Assembly: GCA_948567375.1 (NCBI GenBank)
Contig: OX419760.1
Coordinates: 17,856,001-17,920,000 of the forward strand
Length of the DNA: 64,000 nt
Reading direction: 5' to 3'
Origin: Lunularia cruciata
Lineage: Eukaryota > Streptophyta > Marchantiopsida > Lunulariales > Lunulariaceae
The translations under genes were made by a program, and so were the position numbers. Of the stretch, positions 34,056 to 46,490 are shown in pieces. Positions within the stretch are counted from its first letter, which is position 1. Every line of letters begins with the position of its first letter. The notes beneath the pieces were generated by a model. The model was not told the DNA's origin and ran no database searches. It worked only from the letters and a program-made list of their open reading frames with translations.

Positions 34056-36704
34056 ATGGCTGGGTTAATTCGCAAATTTTTGGGGCATTTTGGGGTAAAA
34101 AAAGAGGATCATAGCAGAAAAGGCCAAGCGCACGGACAAGGGCAAGGACAAGGGCAATGGCAAGGTCAAGGGCACGGGCATGGACAAGGGCAAGGGCAGC
34201 CTGTTCTACGGCCGGAAGCAACAACACCTGGAGGATTTGGTGTGAAGGTGGCCGTGCCAGTTGAACCGCTCGTTCGTGTACCTGTTGTGTCACAATGCAC
34301 ATACGGAAATGGTGGTGTTCAGGTCCATTTTCTTGCCCTGCTATGCTTTCTTTAACATTTTTGACGATTGGAATGAACGGATATAAGAACCCCACTAATA
34401 ACGGCAGCAGGTTTTATCTGTTTGTTGTTTGCTTGCTCATGCTGACTCTCATGGACTAAGTCTAATATTGAAGCAGTAGCATCGTAAGATACTTGATTGA
34501 CCTAAAAGCGAGAGCTGGATCGCATAGTTCAGATCACGTTTCGCAGAAAGGCTTTTTTGCTTGAACGAATCAAATAATGTAGGACTCACTTATACTGTGC
34601 TCCATTTCCCGCTAGAAGCAAGTTGAAGAAATGATTTTAGTTGCTTCGGCACTTCGCTAATCTCAATTTGAGACCAAGGAGATTTTGGATATGGTTAAGA
34701 CTTACAGAGCTCTGCCATTTCTTGATGTGTCGTCACTAGCAAGGTTAGACAAGGTCGCTATTTCTATATTCACATTATTGCGAAACAACCCTGAATCTTA
34801 TTTATAATATTCCCAACTTCCGATTGGACAGCTTTTCTGCTTAGAGATTTCTTGGCTCTAAATGTCCTCTTGAAACCATTAGTTTCTGACTAGTTTTTAT
34901 TATCTTGTTTCATCTACATGTCTTTAATGATCCATTTTTCGCTCTTTTTGAACCTGAAATAAGTTGTGGTTTCTCATAATTTGGACTACTGCTGTTTTGG
35001 TGTTATGCATTTAACTATAGCAACTTGAAACCTACTGTGTGGAAGATGAGCTTAGGAGAGATTGATAGATTTTTTACTTACAATCCTGACTTCAGATCCA
35101 CCGTTACTGGACATCATATGTTGGAACTTCTCTCTATCTAGACTGTCTAACTTGGCTCCTAGTTTGATGTCATTGTTGCTTGATAGGGGATATTATGGTG
35201 CATTTCTCGTTACATTTCTCCATTTCTACACCTCTTTGGATTCCAGATGTGTCTAATCCTTTTCTAGTAATGATTTTGATCTTGAACACACCTCTCTGAT
35301 TTTGTGCTCCGTAGACAACTAGCTAGTACTGCTAGTAGAGTTCCATGCGGAAGTTCCGGTATCACTCCAACAACCTTCAATTGATTTAGGGTCTTTATTC
35401 TTAAGGGAGCAGGGATGGGAGTTAAACCGTTGGTTGGCTATGATTTCTTTTAGCACCTCGCAGGGCTGTTGCCTGAGGTCCGCGGACTAGTCTGTCTGAC
35501 AACCAACTTTTTTCAGTCACACTCTCTATTTGATGCTAATAAACATTCACATACATTGATTTGTTGCCACTTGTCACTGAAATCCTTTGGCCTATGACAT
35601 ATCTGGGCACACCTTACACATGTTAGTCTCCCTTACGGTTCTCAATATTCTCATCTCCTTCCGCCTCTTCTAATAATTATCACACACACAAACACACACT
35701 CATGATCTAGCTACAGTTAAGTTTTGACCTGTTCAATTGGTCAGTCATAAAAATGGGTCTAGGCCCTATAGTTTGTAGTACTCTTCTTGGTCGAGGCAAC
35801 TGCAAATCTGGATTGTAGGAAGAACGGGGAAAAGTGATCACCTAAGCTTACTGTTACTGGCAGTTAATAAATGTTACCGTGTAGTTTGGCAGTTAACGAC
35901 ATTGCTCGTTAAGGATGCTATACCTATTAGCTGATGCAGGCCCTTAGCTTTTGTAATTTGAGACACAAGGAGCCTGTATCAAATTTTGCCTGTATCTAGT
36001 ACCAGTAGTAAGGAGCACGCCGGAGCTCCCTTTCCTGTTGAATCTCGGAATAAGATTTCCTTCACAAAGAGCACGTAGGATTTATGAGAAACTTGAAAGT
36101 AGGAAAGTTGGAAGTTACTTGAAAGTAGGAAGTAGGAAAGTTGGAAGTTGAAAGTTGGAAGTTACCTGTCTGAAGGAGATATAATCAGAATCAAAAGTAC
36201 CGCCTCTAGAAGAGGATTGAGCTACTCTAAATTGATGAAAAATGTCTGCAAAAAGAACACAGTTGATTCTGTTAGAATATCTCTTTGTAAAGCATCTGCA
36301 CCTGTATATGCGCGTATAACCTCTTTCCGTGACTCAGCTCCAGGAGTTCCGAGAGCTTGTAGTTTGCACAGAGTCCATTTTTAACTACTATCTGCAATCC
36401 AGAGAGTTGTGTGGCCAACCTAGCTTCCATTCTTTGAAGAAAGAATACTGATATCGGCCTCCTGGAAATGCAGGGCCTGAGGTGGTACGCAGACAAACTG
36501 CGAGTCGATGATGATGGTGATGTTGCACAAGAGTTTCTGAGCGAAGTTATTCCAGAAACTCCGGGACCCTACAACACAAGAAGGCCCCCGAGATTTGAGT
36601 CTGTCCCGCGAACAAGGCCTGTAAAGCTAAAAGGCGATGTATGTACACACGATGGCAATGTTCACCAGCACGTGGAATCTCCAATCGGGAGCCATTGGGG
36701 GTAG
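34056..36704 (+). CDS. Small two-exon conserved plant protein, function unknown
   Basis: Exons 34056-34322 and 36474-36704. The donor after CAG at 34322 and acceptor CAG at 36471-36473 leave the frame in phase 0, giving about 165 residues. It starts MAGLIRKFLGHFGVKKED, has a low-complexity Gly-Gln/His-Gly stretch (residues ~28-48), then GGFGVKVAVPVEPLVRVPVV, and across the junction CTYGNGGVQ joined to GLRWYADKLRVDDDGDVAQE, which reads as a compact conserved motif. It ends with a Pro/Arg-rich segment. No signal peptide or membrane span is visible. I do not recognise a function. The seamless joint and change in composition at both splice sites argue it is a real gene. Exon 1 alone would end shortly after the donor. 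Confidence 0.68.
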
Positions 36705-39700
36705 TGGGATATCCAGACAAGGATTATTTTAACAGCTTATACGGACCTGAAAGGTCAGTTCTATGCAGATTTCTTGAAAGTGTGTTGACGATTACCCGGA
36801 TGCCTCTAAGGACTGGCTCGGTTATCAGACTCTCCTTACTTGCCGCAGGATACATGGACTTGGCTGTCCAGATTCTGATCCTTTGCATAACGTCTGTACT
36901 TCTGGTTTCCAATTTTTGTAGTTGTTCAATACTTACGGTCTTCTGATTGACACATATGTAGCTGTAGAAAGTTGTGCTCCTTGCGTAACCAGCTCGTCCG
37001 TGACCAACTGTCGCAAGAATATTGCACTCAGGATTGAATTTCACCAGTACGCCAGTTCTAATTCAGGGATAACATTCATTAGCTTTATGCATTTGCTCTA
37101 TGGAGAAAAACTCCCTTCGACTGTAATATTGTTGGAGACGCTTGTATGTTAAGCAGTAGGAGATGAGCTATCTTTGAAGATATCATCTACACTGGATGGT
37201 TGGGTGCAATTAGACCTTAGTTTTGTACTTCAAGTGATGCATTAAAGCATTGTAGACCTCTTGCTGGTCATTTAGACTGATACACTCGACACAATTTCAG
37301 CTCCCTCGCAGACTGGATCGCATGGGGAAAATCTTGCTGGCAGCAGCTCTTTACTTCATTTGGAAACTATCCAATGATCACATACTTCGGGGATGTGAAC
37401 CCTGCATGAAGCTTCTCTCTAAAGCTTTTGAGCTGGCCACGATTTCTGAGTGAGATCATGCGCCTCTATTCCGGAGTTCCGATAGTCACTTCGGATATTC
37501 AGTTGCTTGTAGCATGGGAATTTCTGCCAAGTTGTCTTGTACGAATCTAAGGATGTCACGGTAGATGACCAATCTAAATTTTCAGTGGCAAGTAACCTTG
37601 GGTCCGAAACAGATCGAACGAATTCTCAACGAGAATCCAGGTAAGTACGTTAGCACTAGATACAGCTTCTGAACACTGAACTTTAACTATGGTACACTGG
37701 AAAGGTTCCCGATCGCGTACTGGCCCAAATTGGAGGTAGTGTCTGACTATACTTCTATCTATGAACTAAATCTGATTCAAAATAGGACGGTGTTGACCAT
37801 GTGAATTATGGGTTTTTTGACTCTCAACGGCTCTGCTTTGTTAGCATGAAATAGAGCGTTCTGTTATGTGTCTTTCTTATGTTGCCTTAACTTTGTCCAT
37901 TGAATTTGGGCTCTGATATGTTCTGGATTTCACTCATACTGCAAATCTCCAGGGCAGTTAAATCACATGATTCTTTGTAATCTACTCAGTTTCTGAGTGA
38001 GAATGTTTCAGATGCGTTTCTTACTAAATATGCATTCAGTCAAGTGGTTTAATGTCCTCTTAGCGTCTTCAATGGCAACGGTTGGGGTTGTGGGTGATGT
38101 GAAATAGCTATATGGTATGTCGCTATGTAATACTGGTTCATACATGACATATCCGCCAATCTGTCTCATTGAAGGGGTGTGAAAGTCCTCTATGGAGGAG
38201 TTGAAGAAGTTTTAGGTAAGCTGGATCTGTAGAACTTGATGGTTTGGCATTTTCCCAGTGTGTCCCTAAATGAGGTGTGTTTGCTTAATGCTTTGTGGAA
38301 TATTGGAATGCTTTGAAGTGTATTGTCTATCCGTGAATGAAAAGAGAGCTTGGGACTTGCTGGTTTCTTGTGAATGCTAATCAGCACGAGGGTTCGCAAT
38401 AGCATGGGGTTTCTGGTAGGGTGGAATAAAGAGAAGCTTTTGATGGTTTTAGTCTCGAATATTTAGGAGGTGAAACTCTTTGTTTTCTAAAGTTGTAGGA
38501 TCGTTTGCATTCTCATTACACATACATGTTGTGACCCTTTGAGCATTTCTTATCATCTTCCAGTAGGTAATCTTCAATATCTGTCCCATTAGTGCAGTGC
38601 AGTTCTTTAAACTCGTTCCTAGTGTTGGCATCTTCCGACAGACCGTAGTCATATATTTCATGTAAAGTTTAGCGCAAATTACACTTTTCGACCGTTTGTT
38701 CTAGTGCAGAATGCAGAATGGCAGCGCATTTCCATGCGTACAATGCTTTCCACGAGTCTATACTGTCCATAAATCCGTATATCCACATTCCTTAAACCCA
38801 ATTGAAACAACGTTATTCGTCACATTTCATTATTTTCCACAGTTCGGAATGCTGTCTCAGTTCATGAAGAAGGGATCTACAGAGCTAGAGCTTCATTTCA
38901 TGCTATTTAGAGGTACAGAACTAAACGTACATCGATAACTTTATATATGTCTGATCTCCGATGTAACAAATCTCTCTTCTCCTTCTCAAGCTTCTTAAGT
39001 GAACTTCACTTGAAGAAAAACAACGACCATCTAAGTATGTACAAGGATGGTACACACACCCCCACAACATTTAAGTATGATAAGGGTTGTTGAGTATATA
39101 AGTACGGTATGTACACCTTTACGACTGTTCTTACCCCACTTTGTTGTAGGAGTGCATATAAAACAAAGGGCATGAATGCATCTTTACGTCGGAATTATGA
39201 ACAGCCTGAATATTTGTTTAGTTTGCTTCATTTACTACATATTATAATCTAACGTTTTACGATATTGAGGCAGTGGATGAACTGTCAGTATAATATTTTC
39301 ATATGTCTTTATGCACATATCCATTGTCTGCAGCTCCAAAACGCTTAGTAGTCGAACTTAAAATAAATCGATTTGTTTGTTAAATTTCAATTTTAGTATG
39401 AAAGGGCTAAATGATAAAATGGATTTCTGATCCAGTGAACAACAAGAAGTGAGGGCAGATTAAATACCCAAGATTCAAAGCGAAGTGACAAGCTCACTGC
39501 GGTTGATGTGGGTTCATTTCATGACAAGACTGTAATCCTAATCAACTGATCAGGTTGAGATGATATACAACGAGAACTAATCTACGTGTGGCGAAAAGGA
39601 TAGAGTGCAGCCGTAGATTGATAAGCTGGTGTGGCAATGTTTCCAACACCTTTCTTTATACACCTGGATTTAACTTTTCCCTCTGAAACTACATTCACAT

Positions 39701-41063
39701 ATGCACTACTCTATGAAATATTTATATCCATTTTATAGACTTCCATTATTTTCAATATCTAATAATGAACGGAGTGAAATTATGTTTAGTTTTGTTTCCA
39801 AATCTTGGAACTTAAAATTTCCAAGTGGTTTTGTCTTTATATCAGTTGATTGATAATTATCCGGGATATCCAGGACATAGAGAATTTCATTTTCATGAGT
39901 TAAATGATAGCGTTCGTTTATATACTTTGATACCCATATGAAATATATGGTTTTGAGCTATTTAAATGTCAGTCATGTTATCAATAGTTCCAAATCTGAA
40001 TCCTAAGAATTCTTGTTATGTTAGTTTATAAAACCTTTATAGTTCTAGATGCAATTTTTGGAAGAATAGAATTTGAATTGGAACTGAGAGAACAACAGGA
40101 ATACAAATCTGGATATTCTATGGAGAAAATATCATCCACCAATTTGGTCAAGAATATCAAGAATAGCATGCATAAGAATTACACCAATTTTATGTGGTTC
40201 GGCCAATGTCTGCCTATGTCCATAGCTGCACAGGATTTTGTTTATTCAAGAACTGTCAAAGTCACACTTGACTGTCTACTTTACAAATACACATACACTT
40301 GCAATTTGAGTCCCTTATCTTGTTCTGGAATGTGTTGTCCTAATTGATCCCAAATCTCAACCCTAGATTGTCGTACCAAATGGATACACGGCACCTCACT
40401 TAGTTCCACAAGTGGGATCTGTCCTTGCATTTTCTTCGAGGAGTCGTTCCCGTAGGTCTACAGTCCCCTAGCCTTCCCGTATGTCCCACAACCATGCTCG
40501 TAGGAGCCATCTCCACGGTTTCTTAGCCATCCTGCAGTCCTGCACCAGAATCCCGTAACTTTTGTAGCTCCCAAAGGACCATTTGTCCTAAACTTTAAGA
40601 CAAATACAAAAAAGGCGACCACGTAGGAAAAATGAAGGATGGGAAGACCCCATCAAGCCGTATAAGGGAGAGACAAAAAAGGTAACATGGGGCTAAGCCC
40701 CAATAGAGTCTGTATGAGAAATCTGCCCTACTGCACCTAAGATATCCGAGCTATGCACGTCATACGGTCTACAAACAACTGGAGCATCCTAAGAAACATC
40801 ACCTAATGTGATTGCTCTCCTATGGATTGCACCAACCATTGCCCTCTGTAGAGCAATGGACACATGCTATCTAAAATAAACTACAAAGTATGAGAGTGAG
40901 AGTGGTACCCCTTGACGCCTAACATGATAAGCTCTCGTGCACTCCCTGACAAATGTGTCAAATGCCGTGTCCATTGCTCTATATAACTCCAAGGCTCGAG
41001 GAACAAAGAGGTGACCTCGCTGCATGCCTCTTTACTTGGAGACCTTGCGACCTGCTGCTGCAG
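36705..41063. other. Downstream and intergenic region, no further gene recognised
   Basis: Includes the 3' UTR of the gene above. A GTAAGT-type donor near 37643 and short open frames (38190-38938, 40018-40347) could be untranslated or alternative exons, but no protein homology is visible. Confidence 0.45.
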
Positions 41064-41118
41064 TTTAGGGTTTAGGGTTTAGGGTTTAGGGTTTAGTTTA
41101 GGGTTTAGGGTGGGTTTA
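41064..41118 (+). repeat. Interstitial telomere-type repeat (TTTAGGG)n
   Basis: Four perfect TTTAGGG units at 41064-41091, then a truncated TTTAG, two more units and a degenerate end. Plant-type telomere repeat at an internal site. Confidence 0.9.
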
Positions 41119-41151
41119 GTTAAGTCCACCTAAAGTTTAGGTGGACTTAAC
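41119..41151. repeat. Perfect 16-bp inverted repeat next to the telomere tract
   Basis: GTTAAGTCCACCTAAA at 41119-41134 is matched exactly in inverse at 41136-41151, with a 1-nt loop. It abuts the telomere-type repeat. Confidence 0.85.
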
Positions 41152-41373
41152 TTTTTTCCTATAATTTCATTTTCCATGATTTTTGTGGCTATGGAAAGCC
41201 CTTGAGAAGACACTTGCAACAAGATAATGCACACCTTATTTACATTTGTATTCACACAGATGTTGGTCCCTTATACTCACTCCCATAATATGGCAAGCCT
41301 AAAAAGAGGCTGCATTTTGACTAGATCTGTCTTGTACTTACAGTTCTACACTTCCATAAAAGATCTGTCTTGT

Positions 41374-41420
41374 TAAGTGTGGAGTCTTATTATTTTAGTA
41401 ATAATAAGACTCCACACTTA
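41374..41420. repeat. Perfect 21-bp inverted repeat
   Basis: Arms 41374-41394 and 41400-41420 are exact reverse complements around a 5-nt loop. Possible short fold-back insertion. Confidence 0.85.
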
Positions 41421-42429
41421 GCCATAATAATTGATTTATGAAGAGAGTTTGAAGCCAATAGGTCCCTTTGGTTCCTTTTATAAAATGTAATATAATCTAT
41501 CTTGATTGGCAGAAATACCATTGTTCATTGCACATATGACCTTCTTGCTGCCTAACTCAATCTAGTGAATCTGATGAATGAGTGTAATATTATTTTTTTG
41601 ATTAATGAAGATGCAACAATCTCCCACCTCTTTTTAGTATAGTAAAATCTGCTCTAGTGCAAGGTAGATGTGGTTTGAAAGGATTATTCATATATCTGCA
41701 ACAACCTCATGTCAATGTACTAATAGTATAATCAATAAGAATAGTTCATTCCCATAAGGATACAAGTTTGCACTGACTAGAAATGAAGATACAATATCTC
41801 AATGTTACTAGCTATCTATTCTTACTTGTTTAACCTCTTGTGCCAAAACCACTCCTAGAAGAGAGTAGAGATACCCAGAGTGGCATCCTACATAAAAGAG
41901 AAACTAACAACCACTCAAACAAAAGATCTAATCTAAAAAGCCCTTGATAGTAGTGGTACACTTCATGCCAAAGGTCTCTTCCTCATGAAGAGCCTCTTTT
42001 ACCCGGTGGCTAGTTTCTTCACATAGGTATATTTCACCCTAAAGGTCAGTATTTAGGCCAAAGGTCAATTTTCAAGCCAAAGGCCCAAAAATTTCACTTT
42101 CTTTCACCCTAACACCTTGATCACAAGCATCTCTTACCAATATATGCAATCTCTTATTGGTAAGAGATGTACTTGTTGTTTAATTTACAAGTATTACTCT
42201 CAGTCAATTATTGGGTACAAAACTAGTCTTAAGTCAAAAAATATTTATGGGCAAAGATGTATATTAGGATGAAGATAGAGTTCAAGGCCAAAGAGAATTC
42301 CAAGCCAAGGGTGCGTTTTACACTTAATGGATTTCAACCTATTTCCCTTGGGCTAGTAATTATCTTTTGCCTAAAATGAATTGCAAGGAACTACCTTTGC
42401 TTTTACAAACCTTGATCAACAACTCTACC

Positions 42430-43405
42430 CATCCCCCGTACTCTATTATTTCCTCCAACAATGTTTTTGTCAATTCCTTGAACTTCTTTGAGGTGTGGGC
42501 AATTTGGTTCTCAAATAGCTGCTACATGCACTTGTTTGTGTAAATATTTGCTATAAGAGCATGCACTTGGGATCTAGAGTTTAGAGCTTTCAATTCCTCC
42601 AAGGAGACCTCTATTACCTCCTTCACAATCTCTTCAAGATGGTCTTGTGCCAACCCATCCTTGCCAAAATTGTAGCCTTCTCTAGGTTGAATTGGGTCTA
42701 ACTCTCTTCCATCTCAACCACAATTTCTCCTTGTATAGCTATCATATCTTCTTGCATTCATCCTCCTTTTGCTTAAGACTTCTCACAAGCTTCTTCACTT
42801 GGATGTTGGCTACTCGCATCTCCTTCTGATGACAAACATCGATTGCTATGAGGGACACCTTTACCTTTTCCACTTCTCCCTTAAATGCATCAATATCTTC
42901 CACATGTGCATTTACCTATTACTCAAGCTTAAGTCGTTGACATATTTCTTCTTCCTTCAATTTGGACATCTTTTGCCTTATTGTCGTTTCCAAGACAAAA
43001 TCTTCTTCTCCAAGGCCGCATCTTCTTCCTTGAGCTTGGCACCTCTTGTGCCAAGTCATTAATTTGCTTACCCATCTCCGAGTGCTATGCATGAAGTTCC
43101 TTCAGTTCATCCCTCACCTTCATCCTCTCCAAGTTTTCTTCTTGCACCATGTGATGAAGGTGATTGATGAGGGTGATATAGTTTGTTGTTGCCCCATGCA
43201 ACTTTGCATATGTTAGGAGGAGTTGCTCCATTAATTCCAAGGGTGGGCTGACCTTGTATACCACTAGTTGAGAAATTGGAACACTACTATGACCAGCCTA
43301 GTCTCCTTCTTGCTTGAACTCTCCTCTCTTACCATTTCAAACAAAGCCGCTCTCTTCTCTCTTGATCTCGACAAAGATGGTAGGCTCTAATTGCTTTGAT
43401 ACCAA
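42430..43405 (-). pseudogene. Relic of an LTR element encoding a coiled-coil protein
   Basis: Read on the minus strand, a primer-site-like TTGGTATCAAAGC (43393-43405) is followed by degenerate frames rich in Glu, Lys and Leu: KLKEEEICQRLKLE, EDIDAFKGEVEKVKVSLIAI and KKLVRSLKQKEDECKK, which read as coiled coil. There is no protease, RT or integrase sequence nearby, and several stops interrupt it. The composition resembles the coiled-coil frames at 47918-48806 and 63690-64000, but homology is not demonstrated. Confidence 0.5.
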
Positions 43406-43475
43406 TTTTGTTATCCATTCTCTACCCATTCCCATTACATTATTACAATTCATTTCTCCCATTGCTTTGATACCA

Positions 43476-44540
43476 ATGATGATGTAATGCTCCTCTCTAC
43501 CAATCCAGAGAGTTTATAGAAGTTGTTGGATTCTCTTCTTTGCTTTTGCAATCAAACAAAGATGGAGGTGAACCTTGACAAGTCCAAGGTGATTGTGGTG
43601 GGTTCTAAAGGTGTCACACCTTTCTTTTTTGATGGACAGCAATTAGAGCAGGTTTCTTCTTATAAGTACTTGGGCCTTGAGTTTTCTCATGACTATAGTT
43701 GGTCTACTTGTGTGAAGATGAGAATCAATGTAGGGTTTAGAGCTTTGTATTCATTCATGAATCACTCTAGACTTGCTCATCTTATCACATGGGAGTTGAA
43801 GAAGGTGTTGTTCAGATCTCTTGTGCAGCCGATGGTTCTCTATGGTGCTCAGATTTGGGGTACAGGTACTAAGAAGACATGGTGGCAAAAGGTGGAGAAA
43901 GTTCAGAAATTGTTTTTGTGTGATGAACTTGGGGTGAGGATTCAAACTCCTTATGTATTGCTGCTTGCTGAAACAGGGTTTTTGCCTCTTGAGGCTTAAG
44001 CTTTGTTCTTAGCTCCCACATATACCACTAAGGTGAGGTCCATGGAGCATGGGAGACTTCCATACCAAGCATTTTTTGCCACTCTATCTGTTGGTTGGTA
44101 TACAGATCTGATTGCATGGGCCACAAGGTGGAATGTTTATGAGCAACATTGGAGATTTGAGCCTATTGCACTACAAGAAGTGATCAAGGAGCAGCTCTTA
44201 CTTCACTTATGGCAACAACCTGGTACCAAGATGGTGTTCTATCAGCAGTTTGTAGATCCTATGTTGGTGTATTGTGAGCAAGATTATCTCTTGGCTAGGA
44301 TTTCTACTTCACTTAGACATGTAATTGCTTAGTATAGAACTAGCTCTCATAGACTAGAAGTAGAACAAGGACGTTGGTAGCAAATAGAGCACCCCATGCA
44401 ACTTTGCAAATTCTATACTATGGGCAAAGTTGAGGATGAGCACCATGTGTTTGTTGATTGCCCTTGTTGCCAACAAATCAGAGTCAAACATTGGATTAGT
44501 TGTAGTGATTTCTTAGCACTCTTATAGATTGCGGTTTTAG
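43476..44540 (+). pseudogene. LINE-type (non-LTR) reverse transcriptase, 3' fragment
   Basis: It starts just at the RT active site (read DDVMLLS, with YADD degenerate to NDD), then NLDKSKVIVVG, YKYLGLEFSHDYSW and LVQPMVLYGAQIWG. This is the LINE RT thumb region. It continues through in-frame stops at 43997 (TAA), 44330 (TAG) and near 44378 (TAG) into the terminal zinc-knuckle-like region GKVEDEHHVFVDCPCCQQIR. There are no frameshifts, only stops of a kind explained by C-to-T change. The 5' part of the element is missing. The gypsy element inserted about 60 bp downstream. Confidence 0.82.
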
Positions 44541-44601
44541 CGTTAGGGAAGTACATGCTTGAGGTTAGTTTATATTGGACCAGTTTGTTACACATTGGTC
44601 A

Positions 44602-45033
44602 TGTAACGGTATGGAGTTTAGCAACGTAGTTAGTAAGGCTAACAAAGTAGAGAATAAGCCAAATTAGCCTAGAATATTCCAAAAGCATCTAGGAAGCTTC
44701 TTGGGAAGCTTCTTGACTAGTTAACTTGGCTCTCCAAGTAGGTAACTTCTAGAAGGAAACTTCTAGAAGCTTCTAACTAGCTTAGCTTGCAAGCCAAGTA
44801 GGCAGTTTCTAGAAGGAAGCTTCTTGAGAAGCTTCCTAGTTAACTTGGCTTGCACTCTAAGAAAGTGGCTCAAGGAAGCTTCTTGAGAAGCTTCTCAAGG
44901 GCCTTGTATGCTACCTATAAATACCAAAGCCAAAGCCAAAGCTCATGCTAGGCATTTGGAGTTTTCACTCATTCAAGTGTCCCAATGTGAGTTTCCATTC
45001 TCCTATTTCTCTCCTTGGTCTTGGTCTTTTACA
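44602..45033 (+). repeat. 5' LTR of the gypsy element
   Basis: 432 bp. A TATA box TATAAATA lies at 44916-44923. Upstream is a dense array of GAAnnTTC units including TTCTAGAAGCTTC at 44761-44773, a perfect three-unit heat-shock-element match, and repeated GAAGCTTC pairs near 44693, 44706, 44816, 44828, 44874 and 44886. Confidence 0.92.
44693..44896 (+). promoter_or_regulatory. Heat-shock-element-like array in the LTR
   Basis: Repeated inverted GAA/TTC units sit just upstream of the TATA box. The best match is TTCTAGAAGCTTC (44761-44773); others are GAAGCTTCTTGAG and similar. Plant heat-shock factors bind nGAAnnTTCnnGAAn, and the Arabidopsis element ONSEN is driven this way. Binding here is inferred from the motif only. 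Confidence 0.5.
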
Positions 45034-45306
45034 TTGGTATCAGAGCAAGAATAGGATGGATAGAATTTATGGACCACCAAATCCACTTCCGCCAAACCAT
45101 TGGGATTTTCATATCCAAATATTACCCAAACATTGTTTCACACAATTCATCACCTTGTGCTTTGGGTAAGATTTTCTACATATGATCATTGTGTCTAAGG
45201 AACCCTTGATACTTTTGGTTGTAACTTATGGAGAACGATGGATGTGTTGCATCTATGTATTAATCAATTAAATAAAGTGAGAGTGATGGGATAAGAGTAG
45301 TAGCTA

Positions 45307-46255
45307 TGGCGGCAATATCAAATGTCATCCTTGCAATGCAACATCAAATTGAGCACCTGACTTGATTGCTGGATGAACAAGATCAGCAATGACAAGAACA
45401 TATAGAGAGAGCACCAATTTAAGATGGAGAAGATTGCATTCAATTTCCAAAACCCAAGGTGTTTGAAGGCAAGAATCTTTTGAGCATAGTGTAGAATTTT
45501 GTGTTTGACTACAAATGTTACTTTGAAGCCACCAATCTTCAAGATGAACGGAAACAGATTCTCTTGGCCGCTAGCCAATTAGATGGTGTGGAAAAACTTT
45601 GGTGGATTTTGAGTTTTGAGTGGAGCAAGATGAATGACAGATTGTTGCACCAATTTTGACATGGGCAGAGTTCAAGGATGCAATATTGCAAGGATAGCCA
45701 ATTTTGAATGGAGCGAGATGAACGACAGATTGTTGCACCAATTTTGACATGGGCAGAGTTCAAGATGCAATATTGGGTTGCTTTGCAACTATAAATGCCA
45801 CCCGTGCCGCATGAGATAAATTGGTGGAGTTGAAGCAAGTTGGCTCAATAAGGAGCTACATTACACAATTTCAAAACATCATCATGCAAATTCCAGATAT
45901 ACAAGAAGATTATGTTCTTGATCAATTTGTGCAGGAATTGAAGCCACGAACCAAATTAGAGGTGACCATGCAAGAACCACAAAACGTAGAAGAAGCCATG
46001 AAATTGGTTGAGCGCTCTGATTCTTTGGTTGCAACAACTTGGTCTCGCACTCAACCTACACAAGGCCTACCAGTACATTATGCACGGGTAGAAGGACCAA
46101 CACCAATAGAGATTGATGCTATCCAACGAAGACCACTTGGTACAATGGATAGAGAAAGATTGCGACAAAATGGAGGTTGTTTTTATTGTCACCAAGTGGG
46201 ACATTGCATTGCTAAATGCCCGTTTAGGAATGCACAACCTCAACAAGTTGCCTAG
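45307..46255 (+). pseudogene. Gypsy gag with zinc knuckle
   Basis: Starts near MAAISNVILAMQHQIEHL (45307) and soon breaks. The open part 45821-46255 carries the capsid end (GSIRSYITQFQNIIMQIPDI, EAMKLVERSDSLV) and an intact CX2CX4HX4C knuckle CFYCHQVGHCIAKC at 46178-46219. A direct repeat of about 85 bp within gag (around 45620-45700 and 45707-45775) disrupts the frame. Confidence 0.82.
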
Positions 46256-46375
46256 ATGGAGATTGTGGAACAAAATGATAAGGGAAACAATGAATCCTAG
46301 TAGGAGATTTTGAGCCGCCTATTGGGAGCTTGATTAGTTCCAATGGGATTGAAGGCTTGACTTATGCAAGTTTGC

Positions 46376-46490
46376 TTCACTTACAAGGTAAGATATCTAA
46401 TTGGGGTTGTAGGATTTTGGTTGATTCTAGAAGTTTAGAGAATTGCATGTCTATGCAAGTAGCAAAGGAATTGGATATTGTGGTACCCAT
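46376..46490 (+). pseudogene. Gypsy protease, N-terminal piece
   Basis: Reads WGCRILVDSRSLENCMSMQV and then AKELDIVVP. The catalytic DSG triplet is DSR (46423-46431), so the copy is inactive. The expected continuation is not contiguous: it resumes about 3.1 kb later near 49610. Confidence 0.7.

Noticed and set aside
43381..43480. tRNA gene suggested by the primer-site motifs
   Set aside because: Only the short complement of a tRNA 3' end is present; no cloverleaf arms or promoter boxes.
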